Positions 35,709-44,941 of a DNA stretch of 64,000 nucleotides are shown here, one piece after another. The stretch's first letter is position 1. Every line of letters starts with the position of its first letter. The stretch is taken from positions 310,001 through 374,000 of the forward strand of contig NZ_UIHB01000005.1 of the NCBI RefSeq assembly GCF_900476395.1, in the 5' to 3' direction. Position numbers and translations under genes: made by a program. The notes below the pieces were generated by a model. It searched no databases. It was not told the DNA's origin and worked only from the letters and a program-made list of their open reading frames with translations. This DNA comes from Xanthomonas euroxanthea (lineage in GTDB: Bacteria; Pseudomonadota; Gammaproteobacteria; Xanthomonadales; Xanthomonadaceae).

Positions 35709-36254
35709 ATGCATATCACGCCAGTTTTCGCCGCCCGTGCCCGCCGCGTGGCGGCCAGTTCGTTGCTGGGCCTGCTCGTGCTGCTGGGCGGTTGCGCACA
35801 GGCGCCGGTCCGCCGACCGGCCGCCACCAAGCCGCCGGCACCGCGGGTCTGGCCGCAGGTGCCGCCGTCGAACCCGGCCGCCGCCAACAACATCCTGATG
35901 CGTGCGCTGGGCCTGGTCGGCACGCCGTACCGCTTTGGCGGCAACACGCCGGAAACCGGCTTCGACTGCAGCGGGCTGGTCACCTATGTCTACAAGGACG
36001 TGCTGGCGCTGGCGCTGCCACGCACCTCGCGTGAACTGGCCGCGGTGCAGGGACCCCGCATCCCGCAGGAGAAACTGACCACCGGCGATCTGGTGTTTTT
36101 CGGCTCCAGCGGCAACGTGACCCACGTCGGCATTTATGTCGGTGAAGGCCGCTTCGTGCATGCCCCCACCACTGGCGGTACCGTCCGCTTGGATTTCCTG
36201 GATGGCGCCTACTGGCGTGACCATTATTCAGGCTCAAAGCGGGTTTTACCCTGA
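35709..36254 (+). CDS. NlpC/P60 family lipoprotein, probable murein endopeptidase
   Basis: A 181-residue outer-membrane-type lipoprotein. The signal ends in a lipobox (LGGC, Cys29), a Pro-rich linker follows, and the NlpC/P60 domain occupies about residues 60-181. The catalytic Cys87 in FDCSGLV, His139 in THVGIYV and the third-position His151 (FVHAP) are visible. The family cuts D-Glu-mDAP peptide bonds in peptidoglycan. Start ATG 35709 was preferred over in-frame codons upstream because it begins a proper lipoprotein signal. It diverges from slyD. A second NlpC/P60 gene follows 109 bases later. Confidence 0.92.
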   Translation: MHITPVFAARARRVAASSLLGLLVLLGGCAQAPVRRPAATKPPAPRVWPQVPPSNPAAANNILMRALGLVGTPYRFGGNTPETGFDCSGLVTYVYKDVLALALPRTSRELAAVQGPRIPQEKLTTGDLVFFGSSGNVTHVGIYVGEGRFVHAPTTGGTVRLDFLDGAYWRDHYSGSKRVLP

Positions 36255-36256
36255 TA

Positions 36257-36272
36257 TGTGACGTGCATCACA
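36257..36272. promoter_or_regulatory. Perfect CRP/Clp-type operator
   Basis: TGTGACGTGCATCACA is a perfect TGTGA-N6-TCACA palindrome, the consensus for CRP and for its Xanthomonas relative Clp, a c-di-GMP-responsive regulator of many virulence and hydrolase genes. It lies just after the first NlpC/P60 stop and 92 bases before the GTG start of the second, with an AT-rich segment (36273-36330) in between, as expected for an activator site upstream of a promoter. The regulator is inferred. Confidence 0.65.
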
Positions 36273-36363
36273 TTTCATAAAACGGAAATTTAACCTTTTT
36301 TGAACGTAACGATTCTTTCACCAAGGCATCATCCCGCATCGACAGCAGAATTGTGATTCCCGC

Positions 36364-37113
36364 GTGACGAACGACGAACAGATCATCACTGGCGCCGCAC
36401 CGCTTCCGCCCCGGAAACCGCTCCGCCTGCTATGCGCCACCGCTCTTTGGCTCGCAGCCCTTCCCGCCCTGGCACAGACCGCCAACGGCACCGCATCCGC
36501 TCCGCAGACGGCCCCGCCGGACAGCACCGTCGCCGCCGAGAAAGCCGCAACCCGCAGCCGCGCCGACGCCGCTGCCACCGCAACACTGGCCGCCCTGCTT
36601 CCGCACCTGGCCGCCAACGACGCCATTCCGCTGATGGACCGTTCGGCGATGTTCGCCGGTGACCTCAGCCGCCTGCTGGCCAATTACGACGTGTCCCAGA
36701 GTGCGGCCAACGCCGCCCAGAACGCCGTGGCCGACAGCCGTGTCCAGGTGATCCTGCAACGCGCCATGGCCCTGCTGGGCACCCCGTACGTCTGGGGCGG
36801 CGAGTCCACCGAAGGGTTCGACTGCAGCGGCCTGGTCGGCTATGTGTTCAAGACCGCCCTGGGCATCGACCTGCCGCGCGTCTCGCGCGACATCGCACGC
36901 GACGAGTCTGCCGAGCTGATCAAGGACCCCAACGCGCTCAAGGCCGGCGATCTGGTGTTCTTCGGCAGGCGCGGCCGCATCGACCATGTGGGCCTGGTGG
37001 TCGGCGATGGCAAGTTCCTGCATGCGCCCAGCCGCGGCAAGGATGTGCGGGTGGATTCGCTGGCCAGCGGCTATTGGAGCGAGAAGTTCATCCAGGCACG
37101 CCGGGTGCTCTGA
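36364..37113 (+). CDS. NlpC/P60 family secreted murein endopeptidase
   Basis: A 249-residue protein starting at GTG 36364. The N-terminal region has an internal hydrophobic signal (LLCATALWLAALPALAQ) that probably ends near residue 38, so it is exported but not a lipoprotein. Residues ~40-120 are a helical, Ala-rich region. The catalytic domain (125-249) has Cys154 in FDCSG, His208 in DHVGLV and His220 in FLHAP. It is paralogous to the preceding lipoprotein gene in the catalytic domain only. The GTG start is not preceded by a strong ribosome site and lies 23 codons before the hydrophobic core, so the true start is uncertain. A strong terminator follows. Confidence 0.88.
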   Translation: MTNDEQIITGAAPLPPRKPLRLLCATALWLAALPALAQTANGTASAPQTAPPDSTVAAEKAATRSRADAAATATLAALLPHLAANDAIPLMDRSAMFAGDLSRLLANYDVSQSAANAAQNAVADSRVQVILQRAMALLGTPYVWGGESTEGFDCSGLVGYVFKTALGIDLPRVSRDIARDESAELIKDPNALKAGDLVFFGRRGRIDHVGLVVGDGKFLHAPSRGKDVRVDSLASGYWSEKFIQARRVL

Positions 37114-37148
37114 CCGACTGCGTGGACACTGCGTCGATTGCATGACAG

Positions 37149-37175
37149 AGGCCGCGGCGATCCCGCGGCCTTTTT
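37149..37175 (+). terminator. Rho-independent terminator of second NlpC/P60 gene
   Basis: AGGCCGCGG and CCGCGGCCT around CGATC, followed by TTTTT; 36 bases after the stop codon. Confidence 0.9.
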
Positions 37176-37337
37176 GCTGGGTCGTCGTCGTGCGTGGGCG
37201 TCCCGCAGGCCCCATGACCGCTGCATGACAGCGGGTGGCATCCATCGCCGGGCCAAGTGGCAGGCAGCGAGCGTCGGGCTACCTGTCGCACCTCGCGCAT
37301 GGCGGGACCAACGGCGCAGCGCAGCGCGCGCCGCAGG

Positions 37338-37829
37338 TTACCGCGAGGTGTCGGCCTGGTAATGCGCCATGGTGTCCTCGATGCCCTTGCTCAGCTCCAT
37401 TACCTTGAGCGCGTATTCGGCCAGGCGCTGGTCTTCCGGGGTACCCGGCTGCCAGGACGGCACTGCCACCGGGGTGATGCCGTCCGGGTCCATCGCCACG
37501 AACACGATGATGCAATGCGTGCATAACCGCGAGTCGCCACCCATCGGGCTGCGTGCCCGCACGTCGATGGCAAAGTGCATGCTGGTGCGTCCGGTGTAGA
37601 CCAGCTTGGCTGATACCGCGACCAGATCGCCGATCCGCACCGGCGCCACGAAGCGAATGCCGCCCACCGCCACGGTGACGCAGTAGTGCCCGCTCCAGCC
37701 ACTGGCCGCGGCAAAGCCGACCTGGTCGATCCACTTCATCACCACGCCGCCATGCACCTTGCCGCCGAAGTTGACGTCGCTGGGCTCGGCCAGAAAACGA
37801 AATGTCAGATCACGCTGTTGGCCAATCAC
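37338..37829 (-). CDS. Acyl-CoA thioesterase, hotdog fold (YciA/BACH type)
   Basis: A 163-residue protein. GGKVHGGVVMKWIDQVGFAAA is the hotdog helix signature of acyl-CoA thioesterases of the YciA/acyl-CoA hydrolase group, with SRLCTHCIIVFVAMDPDG and VPSWQPGTPEDQ typical of the same branch. It probably hydrolyses acyl-CoAs in the cytoplasm, but substrate length is not predictable. It starts at GTG 37829 with a GAGG-like ribosome site upstream. The neighbouring methyltransferase gene is unrelated in function as far as can be seen. Confidence 0.88.
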   Translation of the reverse strand: MIGQQRDLTFRFLAEPSDVNFGGKVHGGVVMKWIDQVGFAAASGWSGHYCVTVAVGGIRFVAPVRIGDLVAVSAKLVYTGRTSMHFAIDVRARSPMGGDSRLCTHCIIVFVAMDPDGITPVAVPSWQPGTPEDQRLAEYALKVMELSKGIEDTMAHYQADTSR

Positions 37830-37931
37830 CGCCCGCCCTCGTCAATGGATGAGCTGGCAGTGTGCCATGCGGGTGGGACGCGGGTGCGCACGACCCAAAC
37901 ACCCAATGCATGGTCCGGCAGCGCGGTTGCT

Positions 37932-38771
37932 TCACCCAGGACGTAGCGCGTCCAGGTTGTCCTGTTTGCGCAGACACAACCAGGGAAAATGCGGCTGCCG
38001 CAACTTGAGCATCCGCCGCAGGCGCGCGCCCGGGCCTCGCGGGTCGAACAGGCGCTGCACCGCAAAGCGGTCGAAGCTGGCGTAGGTGTGCTGGTGGTAG
38101 TGCGCGGCCAGCGCCGGAACACCCAGCTCGGTGAAGTAGCGCAGGCTGCGCGCGGCGCTTGCATCGGCGGCGTGCGCATCCGCATACAGCGGGCTGTCGA
38201 GGATATGCAGCTCGCCGCCGTCGCGCAGTTGGGCGAGCAGGCGGATGACCAATGCCGCGGGGTCGGCGAAATACTGGATGCAGGCCGGGATCACGATGAC
38301 GTCGAAGAGATCGCGCGGCAGGGCCAGGGTGTGGATGTCGGCGGCGATGAAACTCAGGCGCTGGTCGTGGCCGAACACGCGCGCGGCCTGGGCCAGTTCG
38401 GTGCGGTTGACGTCGATGCCGCAGACATCGCGCTGCAGCGACTGCGCCAGCAACTGCGACAGCCAGCCATTGCCGCAGCCCAGTTCGGCAATGGCGCCCT
38501 CGCCTGCCTGCGCGCGCAGGTGCCGGACCAGCAAGGCGCTGGACAACGCACGCACCCGCCATTCCAGACTGGCGCCGAGCTTGCCGCCGGGGCGCGGCAG
38601 GCTGCGTACCTGTGCATCGGTGTAGAGCCGGCCTTCCTTGCGCCGAACCTCCAGATACTGCTGCTCGAACGGGTCGTCGGCCAACGACCGCTGCACGAAC
38701 ACGCCGTCGACGCTCTCCAGCTCAGGCAACTGCTGCAGGCGATCGCGCAGCGTGGGAGACCCGGCGCGCAT
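37932..38771 (-). CDS. Class I SAM-dependent methyltransferase
   Basis: A 279-residue methyltransferase. The SAM-binding motif is AELGCGNGWLSQL near residue 95, with acidic ribose-binding residue in GIDVN, motif II/III DLFDVIVIPACIQY and ADIHTLAL. The C-terminal part (DSPLYADAHAADA onward) is typical of small-molecule or O-methyltransferases of the UbiE/MT-11 fold, but the substrate is unclear. The ATG start at 38771 lies nine bases after the stop of the symporter gene, so both are probably in one transcript. Confidence 0.82.
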   Translation of the reverse strand: MRAGSPTLRDRLQQLPELESVDGVFVQRSLADDPFEQQYLEVRRKEGRLYTDAQVRSLPRPGGKLGASLEWRVRALSSALLVRHLRAQAGEGAIAELGCGNGWLSQLLAQSLQRDVCGIDVNRTELAQAARVFGHDQRLSFIAADIHTLALPRDLFDVIVIPACIQYFADPAALVIRLLAQLRDGGELHILDSPLYADAHAADASAARSLRYFTELGVPALAAHYHQHTYASFDRFAVQRLFDPRGPGARLRRMLKLRQPHFPWLCLRKQDNLDALRPG

Positions 38772-38780
38772 CGCTGGCGC

Positions 38781-40133
38781 TCAGCGCTGCGTCGGAGCGC
38801 GATCGGCCAGTGGATCTTCCAGCCCCACGTTGGTCGATGCCGACTCGTAGACCGCCTTGTCTAGCAGGCCGGTCTCCTTGGCCACCAGCACCGGCACCAG
38901 CATCTGCCCGGTCACGTTGGTCATGGTGCGCATCATGTCGAGGATGCGGTCGATGGCGTACAGGTAACCGATCACTTCCAGCGGCAGGTTGGCCGCGCTC
39001 AACACCACCGTGGCCATGATCACCGCAGTGCCGGGCACGCCGGCCGTGCCGAAGCTGCCGAGCACCGAGGCAATCAACACCACGAAGTACTGGTTGGCGG
39101 TCAGCGGCACGCCGGTGTACTGCGCAATGAACACCGCACACAAGGCCGGAAAGATCGCGCCACAGCCGTCCATCTTGATGCTGGCGCCCAGCGGCACCGC
39201 GAACGCAGCATAGTCCTTGCTGACACCCAGGTTATGCGTGATCGAACGCATCGCCACCGGCATCGCGGCAAAGCTCGACGAACTGACGAACGCCACCTGC
39301 ATGCCCGGCGCGGCGCCACGGAAGAACTTCCACGGATTCAGCCCATGCAGCAACAACAGGCTGCTGTAGACCACCACGATATGGATCGCGCAGGCCACAT
39401 ACAGCGCCAGCACGAAATTGCCGAACGGCAGCAGTTTTTCGAAGCCATAGCTGCCGACCAGGCTGGCGATCAGCCCGAAGGTGCCCAGCGGGGTCACCTC
39501 CAGCACGAAGCGGGTGACCTGGATCATGATGTCGCTCAGTTGCGCGGTGAGCTTGCGCGCCTCGGCCACGCGCTCGCCGAGCTTGACCATCGCAAAGCCC
39601 AGCAGCGCAGCGAAGAAGATCACCGGCAGGATCGATCCGCGCCCGGCCGCCAGCACCGTTTCGCCGGCCGCATTGGTCTTGGTGCCGATGCCGGTCAGCG
39701 CAAAGAACGGATTGGACGGCACCACATCCAGCAGCACCTTGATCGGGCTGGGGACATCGCGCGGTTTCCAGGCCGAATCCACGCTCAGGCTGAAATGGCC
39801 GGCGCCGGGCTGCATCAGCGTGCCCACCGCCAGGCCCACACCCACCGCCAACGCCGCGGTGATGACGAACCACAGGAAGGTGCGCCCGCCGAGCGCGGCG
39901 ACGGATTTTTGCCCGTGCAACGAGGAGATCGCATTGATCACCGCGAAGAACACCAGCGGGATCGCGATCATCTTGATCAGGGTGACATACAGGTCACCGA
40001 GCGGGCCGAACCACACATCGGCCGCCGGGCCCATGGCCCAGCCGGCCAGCGCGCCGAGCACGAAGCCGGCCACCACGCGTTGCCAGAACGGAATGCGCAA
40101 CCAGGCCGAGACCAATGTCATGCGTCGAGTCAT
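38781..40133 (-). CDS. Dicarboxylate/amino acid:cation symporter (DAACS family, GltP/DctA)
   Basis: A 450-residue polytopic transporter. The family fingerprint is intact: SSSSFAAMPVAM (the serine-rich stretch of hairpin 1), SIKMDGCGAIFPAL, the GSFGTAGVPGTAVIM hairpin 2 and the DRILDMMRTMTNVTGQM C-terminal motif that binds substrate and Na+ or H+. Candidate substrates are C4-dicarboxylates, glutamate or aspartate. Start at 40133 (ATG ACT CGA CGC ATG) with a second ATG at 40121. It is divergent from the alkaline phosphatase gene, across a short region that carries an inverted repeat. Confidence 0.93.
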   Translation of the reverse strand: MTRRMTLVSAWLRIPFWQRVVAGFVLGALAGWAMGPAADVWFGPLGDLYVTLIKMIAIPLVFFAVINAISSLHGQKSVAALGGRTFLWFVITAALAVGVGLAVGTLMQPGAGHFSLSVDSAWKPRDVPSPIKVLLDVVPSNPFFALTGIGTKTNAAGETVLAAGRGSILPVIFFAALLGFAMVKLGERVAEARKLTAQLSDIMIQVTRFVLEVTPLGTFGLIASLVGSYGFEKLLPFGNFVLALYVACAIHIVVVYSSLLLLHGLNPWKFFRGAAPGMQVAFVSSSSFAAMPVAMRSITHNLGVSKDYAAFAVPLGASIKMDGCGAIFPALCAVFIAQYTGVPLTANQYFVVLIASVLGSFGTAGVPGTAVIMATVVLSAANLPLEVIGYLYAIDRILDMMRTMTNVTGQMLVPVLVAKETGLLDKAVYESASTNVGLEDPLADRAPTQR

Positions 40134-40202
40134 CCGGGGGGAGAGTGCATGCACCATAGCCCAGGCCCGCGCCGCCCGCGAGGCCACGACTGGAACAGCG
40201 GC

Positions 40203-40220
40203 GTGTCATCTGTGTGACAC
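40203..40220. promoter_or_regulatory. Inverted repeat GTGTCA-N6-TGACAC in divergent promoter region
   Basis: Two perfect six-base arms around a six-base spacer, in the 130-base gap between the symporter start (40133) and the alkaline phosphatase start (40264). A CATAAT box, a good -10 candidate for the phosphatase gene, lies 13 bases downstream (40233-40238). The arms could bind a dimeric regulator controlling either gene. No regulator can be named; it is not a PHO box. Confidence 0.4.
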
Positions 40221-40263
40221 CAGGCATGCCGGCATAATAGGCGCCGATTCAGCCACGAGTTCG

Positions 40264-41970
40264 ATGCCGATGCGTTACCGCCTGCCTGCCCTCGCCGCCC
40301 TGACCACCGTGTGTGTCGCCGCTTGCGCCTCCAGCGCCGGCACCAGCGCATCCGCGCCTGCCGCCGTGCGCCTGGAGGTGCCGCAGGTGGCGCATCCGGC
40401 CGGCGAGACGCCGCAATGGTGGTACCGCTCGGGCGCGGCACGCGCGGCCGGCAATGGCGCAATGGCAGGCCGCGCGCGCAACGTGATCCTGTTCCTGGGC
40501 GACGGCATGAGCCTGACCACGGTGGCGGCGGCGCGCATCCTGGATGGCCAGCGCAAGGGCGGGCCGGGCGAGGAGAACCTGCTGTCGTGGGAGCAATTCC
40601 CGGCCACCGCCTTCAGCAAGACCTACAACACCGATTCGCAGACGCCGGATTCGGCCGGCACCATGACCGCGATCACCACCGGGGTGAAAACGCACATGGG
40701 CGCGATCGGCGTCAGCAGCGGCAACCGCAGCGACTGCGCCGACAGCCTGGGCAAGGGTCTGCTCAGCTGGCTGCAGCTGGCCGACAGCGCCGGCATGGCC
40801 ACCGGCATCGTCACCACCACCCGCCTCACCCACGCCACCCCGGCGGCGACCTATGCGCATTCGCCGGACCGCAACTGGGAAAACGATACCGACCTGCCCG
40901 AGTCCGCCCGCACCGCCGGCTGCCAGGACATCGCCCAGCAACTGCTGTCCACCACGCGCTTCGGGCGTGGCCCGCAGGTGGTGCTGGGTGGCGGACGCAG
41001 CCAGTTCCAGACCGTGCAGGAACGCGATCCGGAATACGACGACAAGGTCGGGCTGCGCCTGGACGGCCGCGACCTGGTCGCCGAATGGAAACAGGCGCAC
41101 CCGCAGGGCGCCTATGTCTGGAACGAGCAACAGTTGCAGGCGGCCTCCGGCGCGCCCGCGCTGCTGGGCCTGTTCGAGCCGGATCACATGCAGTTCGACC
41201 ACGACCGCAATCGCACCGCGCAGGGCGAGCCCAGCCTGACCGAGATGACCCGCACCGCGATCCAGTCGCTGTCGCGCGACCCGAACGGCTTCGTGCTGAT
41301 GGTCGAAGGCGGCCGTATCGATCACGCCAACCACGCCGGCAATGCCTACCGCGCGCTCGATGAGACCGTGTCGCTGTCCGATGCGGTGCGCGCCGCCGTG
41401 CAGACCGCGCCGCCGGACACGCTGATCATCGTCACCGCCGACCATTCGCATACGCTCAACTTCGTCGGCTACCCGGTGCGCGGCAACCCGATCCTGGGCA
41501 AGGTGCGCGGCACCGGCGGCGAAGAAGGCGACCGCACCCAACTGGCCACCGACCTGGCCGGCCAGCCCTACACCACGCTGAGCTACGCCAACGGCCCCGG
41601 CTACACCGGCGCCAGCAACGCGCAGCCGGCCGGCGCCAAGAAGTACCCGCACGAACCCAGCAGCAGCGAGCCGGCCGCCGGCCGCCCGGACCTGACCCAC
41701 GTCGACACCGAGGCGCCCAGCTACATGCAGGAATCGCTGGTGCCGACCAAGTCCGAAAGCCATGGCGGCGAAGACGTCGGCATCTGGGCCACCGGCCCGG
41801 GCAGCGCGGCCTTCCGCGGCACGCTGGAGGAGAACGTGATCTACCACGTCATCGTCCAGGCCACCCCGCGCCTGCGCGAGCGCCTGTGCAAGGCCGGCAC
41901 CTGCGACAGCGCCGGCGTGCCGGTGACGTTGCCGCAGTCGGCCACGTTCGAGACCGCGGCCAAGCGCTGA
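40264..41970 (+). CDS. Alkaline phosphatase (PhoA family), lipoprotein
   Basis: A 568-residue metallophosphatase. The signal ends in a lipobox-like VAAC (Cys21), suggesting membrane anchoring, unlike soluble E. coli PhoA. The core motifs are LFLGDGMS (Asp80 metal ligand), the nucleophile Ser130 in DSQTPDSAGTMTAITTG, GGRIDHANHAGNAYRA with metal ligands, and TADHSHT near the end. Start MPMRYRL at 40264 with a second ATG at 40270. The enzyme releases phosphate from organic phosphomonoesters outside the cytoplasm. An inverted repeat is upstream. The intervening sequence up to tilS is short. Confidence 0.93.
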   Translation: MPMRYRLPALAALTTVCVAACASSAGTSASAPAAVRLEVPQVAHPAGETPQWWYRSGAARAAGNGAMAGRARNVILFLGDGMSLTTVAAARILDGQRKGGPGEENLLSWEQFPATAFSKTYNTDSQTPDSAGTMTAITTGVKTHMGAIGVSSGNRSDCADSLGKGLLSWLQLADSAGMATGIVTTTRLTHATPAATYAHSPDRNWENDTDLPESARTAGCQDIAQQLLSTTRFGRGPQVVLGGGRSQFQTVQERDPEYDDKVGLRLDGRDLVAEWKQAHPQGAYVWNEQQLQAASGAPALLGLFEPDHMQFDHDRNRTAQGEPSLTEMTRTAIQSLSRDPNGFVLMVEGGRIDHANHAGNAYRALDETVSLSDAVRAAVQTAPPDTLIIVTADHSHTLNFVGYPVRGNPILGKVRGTGGEEGDRTQLATDLAGQPYTTLSYANGPGYTGASNAQPAGAKKYPHEPSSSEPAAGRPDLTHVDTEAPSYMQESLVPTKSESHGGEDVGIWATGPGSAAFRGTLEENVIYHVIVQATPRLRERLCKAGTCDSAGVPVTLPQSATFETAAKR

Positions 41971-42061
41971 TGCGCCGGCTGCGCGCAGCGCGGGCGGCGG
42001 CGGCGACTCAGTCGTCGCCGCTCGCACCCGGATGCAGCGTCGCAGCAAGCCACCTGCATCG

Positions 42062-43357
42062 ATGACCGGATTGCTGCCACCGGCACCACCGCCCGGCCCG
42101 GTCCTGGTCGCCTACAGCGGCGGCATGGATTCGAGCGTGCTGCTGCATCTGCTGGCAACAACGTCGCGTTATCGCCAGATGGGGGTGCGTGCGGTGCATG
42201 TGCATCATGGCCTGCACGCCGATGCCGATGCCTGGGCCGCGCACTGCCAGCGCCAGTGCGACGCCCTGCAGGTCCCCCTGCAGATCGCGCGCGTGCAGGT
42301 CGCGCGCGACAGCGGCCTGGGCCTGGAAGCGGCGGCACGCCATGCACGCCACGCCGCGTTTGCCGAGGCACTGGCGCCCGGCGAATGGCTGGCCCTGGCG
42401 CATCATCGCGACGATCAGGCCGAAACCTTCCTGCTGCGCACATTGCGCGCTTCCGGCCCGGACGGCTTGGCCGCGATGCGCGCGCAGCGTCCATTCGCGG
42501 CCGGCATGCTGTGGCGTCCCTTGCTGGAGCACGCGCGCGCCGCGGTGCTGGCCTATGCGCAGGCACAGGGCCTGCGATGGATCGAAGACCCCAGCAATGC
42601 CGATGTCCGCCACGACCGCAACTTCCTGCGCATCCAGCTGATGCCCGTGCTGCAGCAACGTTGGCCGCAGGCTGCCGAGGCACTGGCGCGCAGCGCGCGC
42701 TTGAGCGCCGATGCCAGCGACCTGCTGCTGCAGGAGGACAGTGCGCAACTGCCCGGCCTGCTGACCACCACCGGCGCGCTGGATCTGCGGATCCTGCGTG
42801 CACAGCCGGCCGCACGTCGGCCGCGGCTGCTGCGCGCCTGGGTGGCTGCAGCGCAGGCGCCACCGCTGCCTGCGCACGGCGTGGCCGCACTGGAACAGGA
42901 GATCGACGACGACGCGCCGGATCGGCAAGCCTGCTTTGCCTGGCAACAGGTGCAGGTGCGGCGCTGGCGCCAGTGCCTGTACCTGCTGCATCCGCATGCC
43001 GCCTGGCCGGCGTCGTGGCAGGCGTGCTGGGATGGCGCAAGCCCGCTGCCACTGCCGGATGGCGCCTGCCTGCAGTTGCACGGCGCAGCCGGCCTGCGCT
43101 TCGCGCAACCGCTGCTGGTGCGCGCACGCCAGGGTGGCGAACGCATCGTGCTGCCGCAGCGCGCGCATTCGCATCGGCTCAAGCACCTGCTGCAGGCGCT
43201 GGATCTACCGCCCTGGCAACGCGCGCGCCTGCCGATCCTGTGGGCCGACGGCCAGGTGCTGGCAGCCGGCGACCGCATCCTCTCGGCTGCATTGAGCCAC
43301 TGGCTGCAGGCCAACGGCGCGTCCTTGCACTGGCGCGACCGAGCCAATGCGAATTGA
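42062..43357 (+). CDS. tilS: tRNA(Ile)-lysidine synthetase
   Basis: A 431-residue enzyme that ligates lysine to C34 of tRNA-Ile(CAU). The PP-loop motif is SGGMDSSV at residues 19-26, followed by [31 protein letters not shown] and [12 protein letters not shown]. The substrate-specific [18 protein letters not shown] and the C-terminal TilS domain (about 335-431, [19 protein letters not shown]) are present. An in-frame start ten codons earlier (42032) is possible but lacks family support. It precedes xseB and ispA in the usual Xanthomonas order. Confidence 0.95.
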   Translation: MTGLLPPAPPPGPVLVAYSGGMDSSVLLHLLATTSRYRQMGVRAVHVHHGLHADADAWAAHCQRQCDALQVPLQIARVQVARDSGLGLEAAARHARHAAFAEALAPGEWLALAHHRDDQAETFLLRTLRASGPDGLAAMRAQRPFAAGMLWRPLLEHARAAVLAYAQAQGLRWIEDPSNADVRHDRNFLRIQLMPVLQQRWPQAAEALARSARLSADASDLLLQEDSAQLPGLLTTTGALDLRILRAQPAARRPRLLRAWVAAAQAPPLPAHGVAALEQEIDDDAPDRQACFAWQQVQVRRWRQCLYLLHPHAAWPASWQACWDGASPLPLPDGACLQLHGAAGLRFAQPLLVRARQGGERIVLPQRAHSHRLKHLLQALDLPPWQRARLPILWADGQVLAAGDRILSAALSHWLQANGASLHWRDRANAN

Positions 43358-43388
43358 CCCGCCTGCCTGCGCGCCGCACACTTTGGTG

Positions 43389-43652
43389 ATGGTCAAAAAA
43401 TCCTTGAATGAAACCTCCCCGGTCGCCCGCTTCGAACAGTCGCTGGAAGAACTCGAGCAACTGGTGCAGAAGATGGAAGTCGGCGACCAGAGCCTGGAGC
43501 AATCGCTCACGGCCTACGAGCGTGGCATCGGTCTGTACCGCGACTGCCAGCAGGCGCTGGAACAGGCCGAGCTGCGCGTGCGCATGCTGACCGACCCCGC
43601 GCGCCCCGATCTGGCCGAAGCCTTCGAACCGCCATCGCAGGACGGCGGCTGA
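43389..43652 (+). CDS. xseB: Exodeoxyribonuclease VII small subunit
   Basis: An 87-residue subunit that pairs with XseA to degrade single-stranded DNA. The [35 protein letters not shown] helix is the family signature. It starts at ATG 43389; a GTG one codon earlier is possible. It is followed directly by ispA, whose GTG start is the next base after the TGA (43650-43652), the usual xseB-ispA arrangement, so the genes are translationally coupled. xseA is not in the window. Confidence 0.95.
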   Translation: MVKKSLNETSPVARFEQSLEELEQLVQKMEVGDQSLEQSLTAYERGIGLYRDCQQALEQAELRVRMLTDPARPDLAEAFEPPSQDGG

Positions 43653-44528
43653 GTGAGTTCGGCGTTGTTTGACCACTGGATCGGCCGTACCGAACGCCGG
43701 CTGGAAGCCTGCCTGCCCACTCCGGCGCTGGCGCCGCAACGACTGCACGCGGCGATGCGGCACGCGGTGCTGGGCGGCGGCAAGCGCATGCGCCCGTTGC
43801 TGGTGTATGCAACCGGCGCGCTGTTCGGCGCCGACGAGGACAGCCTGGACACGCCCGCCGTGGCGGTGGAACTGATCCACGCCTACTCGCTGGTGCACGA
43901 CGACTTGCCGGCGATGGACGACGACGCCCTGCGCCGCGGCCAACCCACCGTGCATATCGCCTTCGACGAAGCCACTGCGATCCTGGCCGGCGATGCGTTG
44001 CAGACGCGTGCGTTCGAGCTGCTGGCTGCGGCCCCGGTCAGTGCGGAACTGCGGGTCGGCTGGCTGCAGAGCCTGGCCACCGCCGCGGGCGCTGCCGGCA
44101 TGTGCGGCGGCCAGGCGCTGGATATCGATGCCACCGGCCAGCTGCAATCGCTGCGCGACCTCGAGCGCATGCACGCACTCAAGACCGGCGCGCTGATCCG
44201 CGCGGCCGTGCGCATGGGCGCGCTCACCGGTGCTGCCACAGCCGACGATCAGCAGCGCCTGGATGCGTTTGCCGACGCACTGGGGCTGGCGTTCCAGGTC
44301 CGCGACGACATCCTCGACGTGGAATCGAGCTCGGCGCAGCTCGGCAAGACCGCCGGCAAGGACGCCGCGCAAGCCAAATCCACCTATCCCGCCCTGCTCG
44401 GGATGGACGGCGCCAAGGCCAAGCTGGCCGAACTGGCCACCCGCATGCATGACATCCTGCAACCCTACGGCGCGCCCGGCGACACGCTGGCGACGCTGGG
44501 CCGGTTTGCGGTGGACCGCGCGCACTAG
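43653..44528 (+). CDS. ispA: Farnesyl diphosphate synthase (polyprenyl synthetase)
   Basis: A 291-residue enzyme condensing IPP with DMAPP and GPP. The first aspartate-rich motif DDLPAMDDD (Asp83, Asp84, Asp89) has the two-residue insertion typical of short-chain bacterial FPP synthases, and the second is DDILD (Asp218, Asp219, Asp222). GGGKRMRPLL and GGQALDI are also family motifs. It starts at GTG 43653 with no gap after xseB. The dxs gene that often follows in other bacteria is absent here; a terminator follows instead. Confidence 0.95.
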   Translation: MSSALFDHWIGRTERRLEACLPTPALAPQRLHAAMRHAVLGGGKRMRPLLVYATGALFGADEDSLDTPAVAVELIHAYSLVHDDLPAMDDDALRRGQPTVHIAFDEATAILAGDALQTRAFELLAAAPVSAELRVGWLQSLATAAGAAGMCGGQALDIDATGQLQSLRDLERMHALKTGALIRAAVRMGALTGAATADDQQRLDAFADALGLAFQVRDDILDVESSSAQLGKTAGKDAAQAKSTYPALLGMDGAKAKLAELATRMHDILQPYGAPGDTLATLGRFAVDRAH

Positions 44529-44637
44529 AGCAACCGGTGGCCTGGCCACCCTCCCCGGCACGCCGGGTGGACGTGCACCGCCCCCCGTCCCACCTCACTA
44601 CCTGCGCCGATCAAGCGGTCACACCGCTCCTTGCGCA

Positions 44638-44666
44638 CACCGTGCGCCAGCGCACGGTGCGTTTTT
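44638..44666 (+). terminator. Rho-independent terminator of xseB-ispA
   Basis: CACCGTGCGC and GCGCACGGTG with a two-base CA loop, then CG and TTTTT, about 110 bases after the ispA stop. Confidence 0.85.
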
Positions 44667-44941
44667 GTCGCGCACCGCCTCGCAGGCAATGTGCTGCGTC
44701 ACAGAACGTAAATTCTCTTTCCATACGTTTTCACACGCGCATTTCCAGAAATTGGCCGAAAAGTGTGGATGGCCACGCAATTTTCGGGTGAATTGTCGCC
44801 ATCGGTGTCCGCTTTTGTCGTTTCTTGATCACCAGCAGGCCAAAAACAGCATCAATCGGTTCTCTTGTTGCGTCTGCTCGCTCTGCCTAGGTTGACTTGC
44901 CCGCGTCCGCGGACATCCCCCGACCACATGGAGAGTCACTG
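44667..44941. other. AT-rich promoter region of the M35 protease gene
   Basis: From about 44700 to 44850 the DNA is clearly poorer in GC than its surroundings, contains TTTCCATACG, TTTTCACACG and AATTTTCGGGTGAATTG, and ends at a GGAGAG ribosome site 7-12 bases before the GTG at 44942. A regulated promoter is likely, but boxes cannot be fixed by eye. The combination of low GC and the secreted protease downstream would fit a horizontally acquired or regulated gene. Confidence 0.45.
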
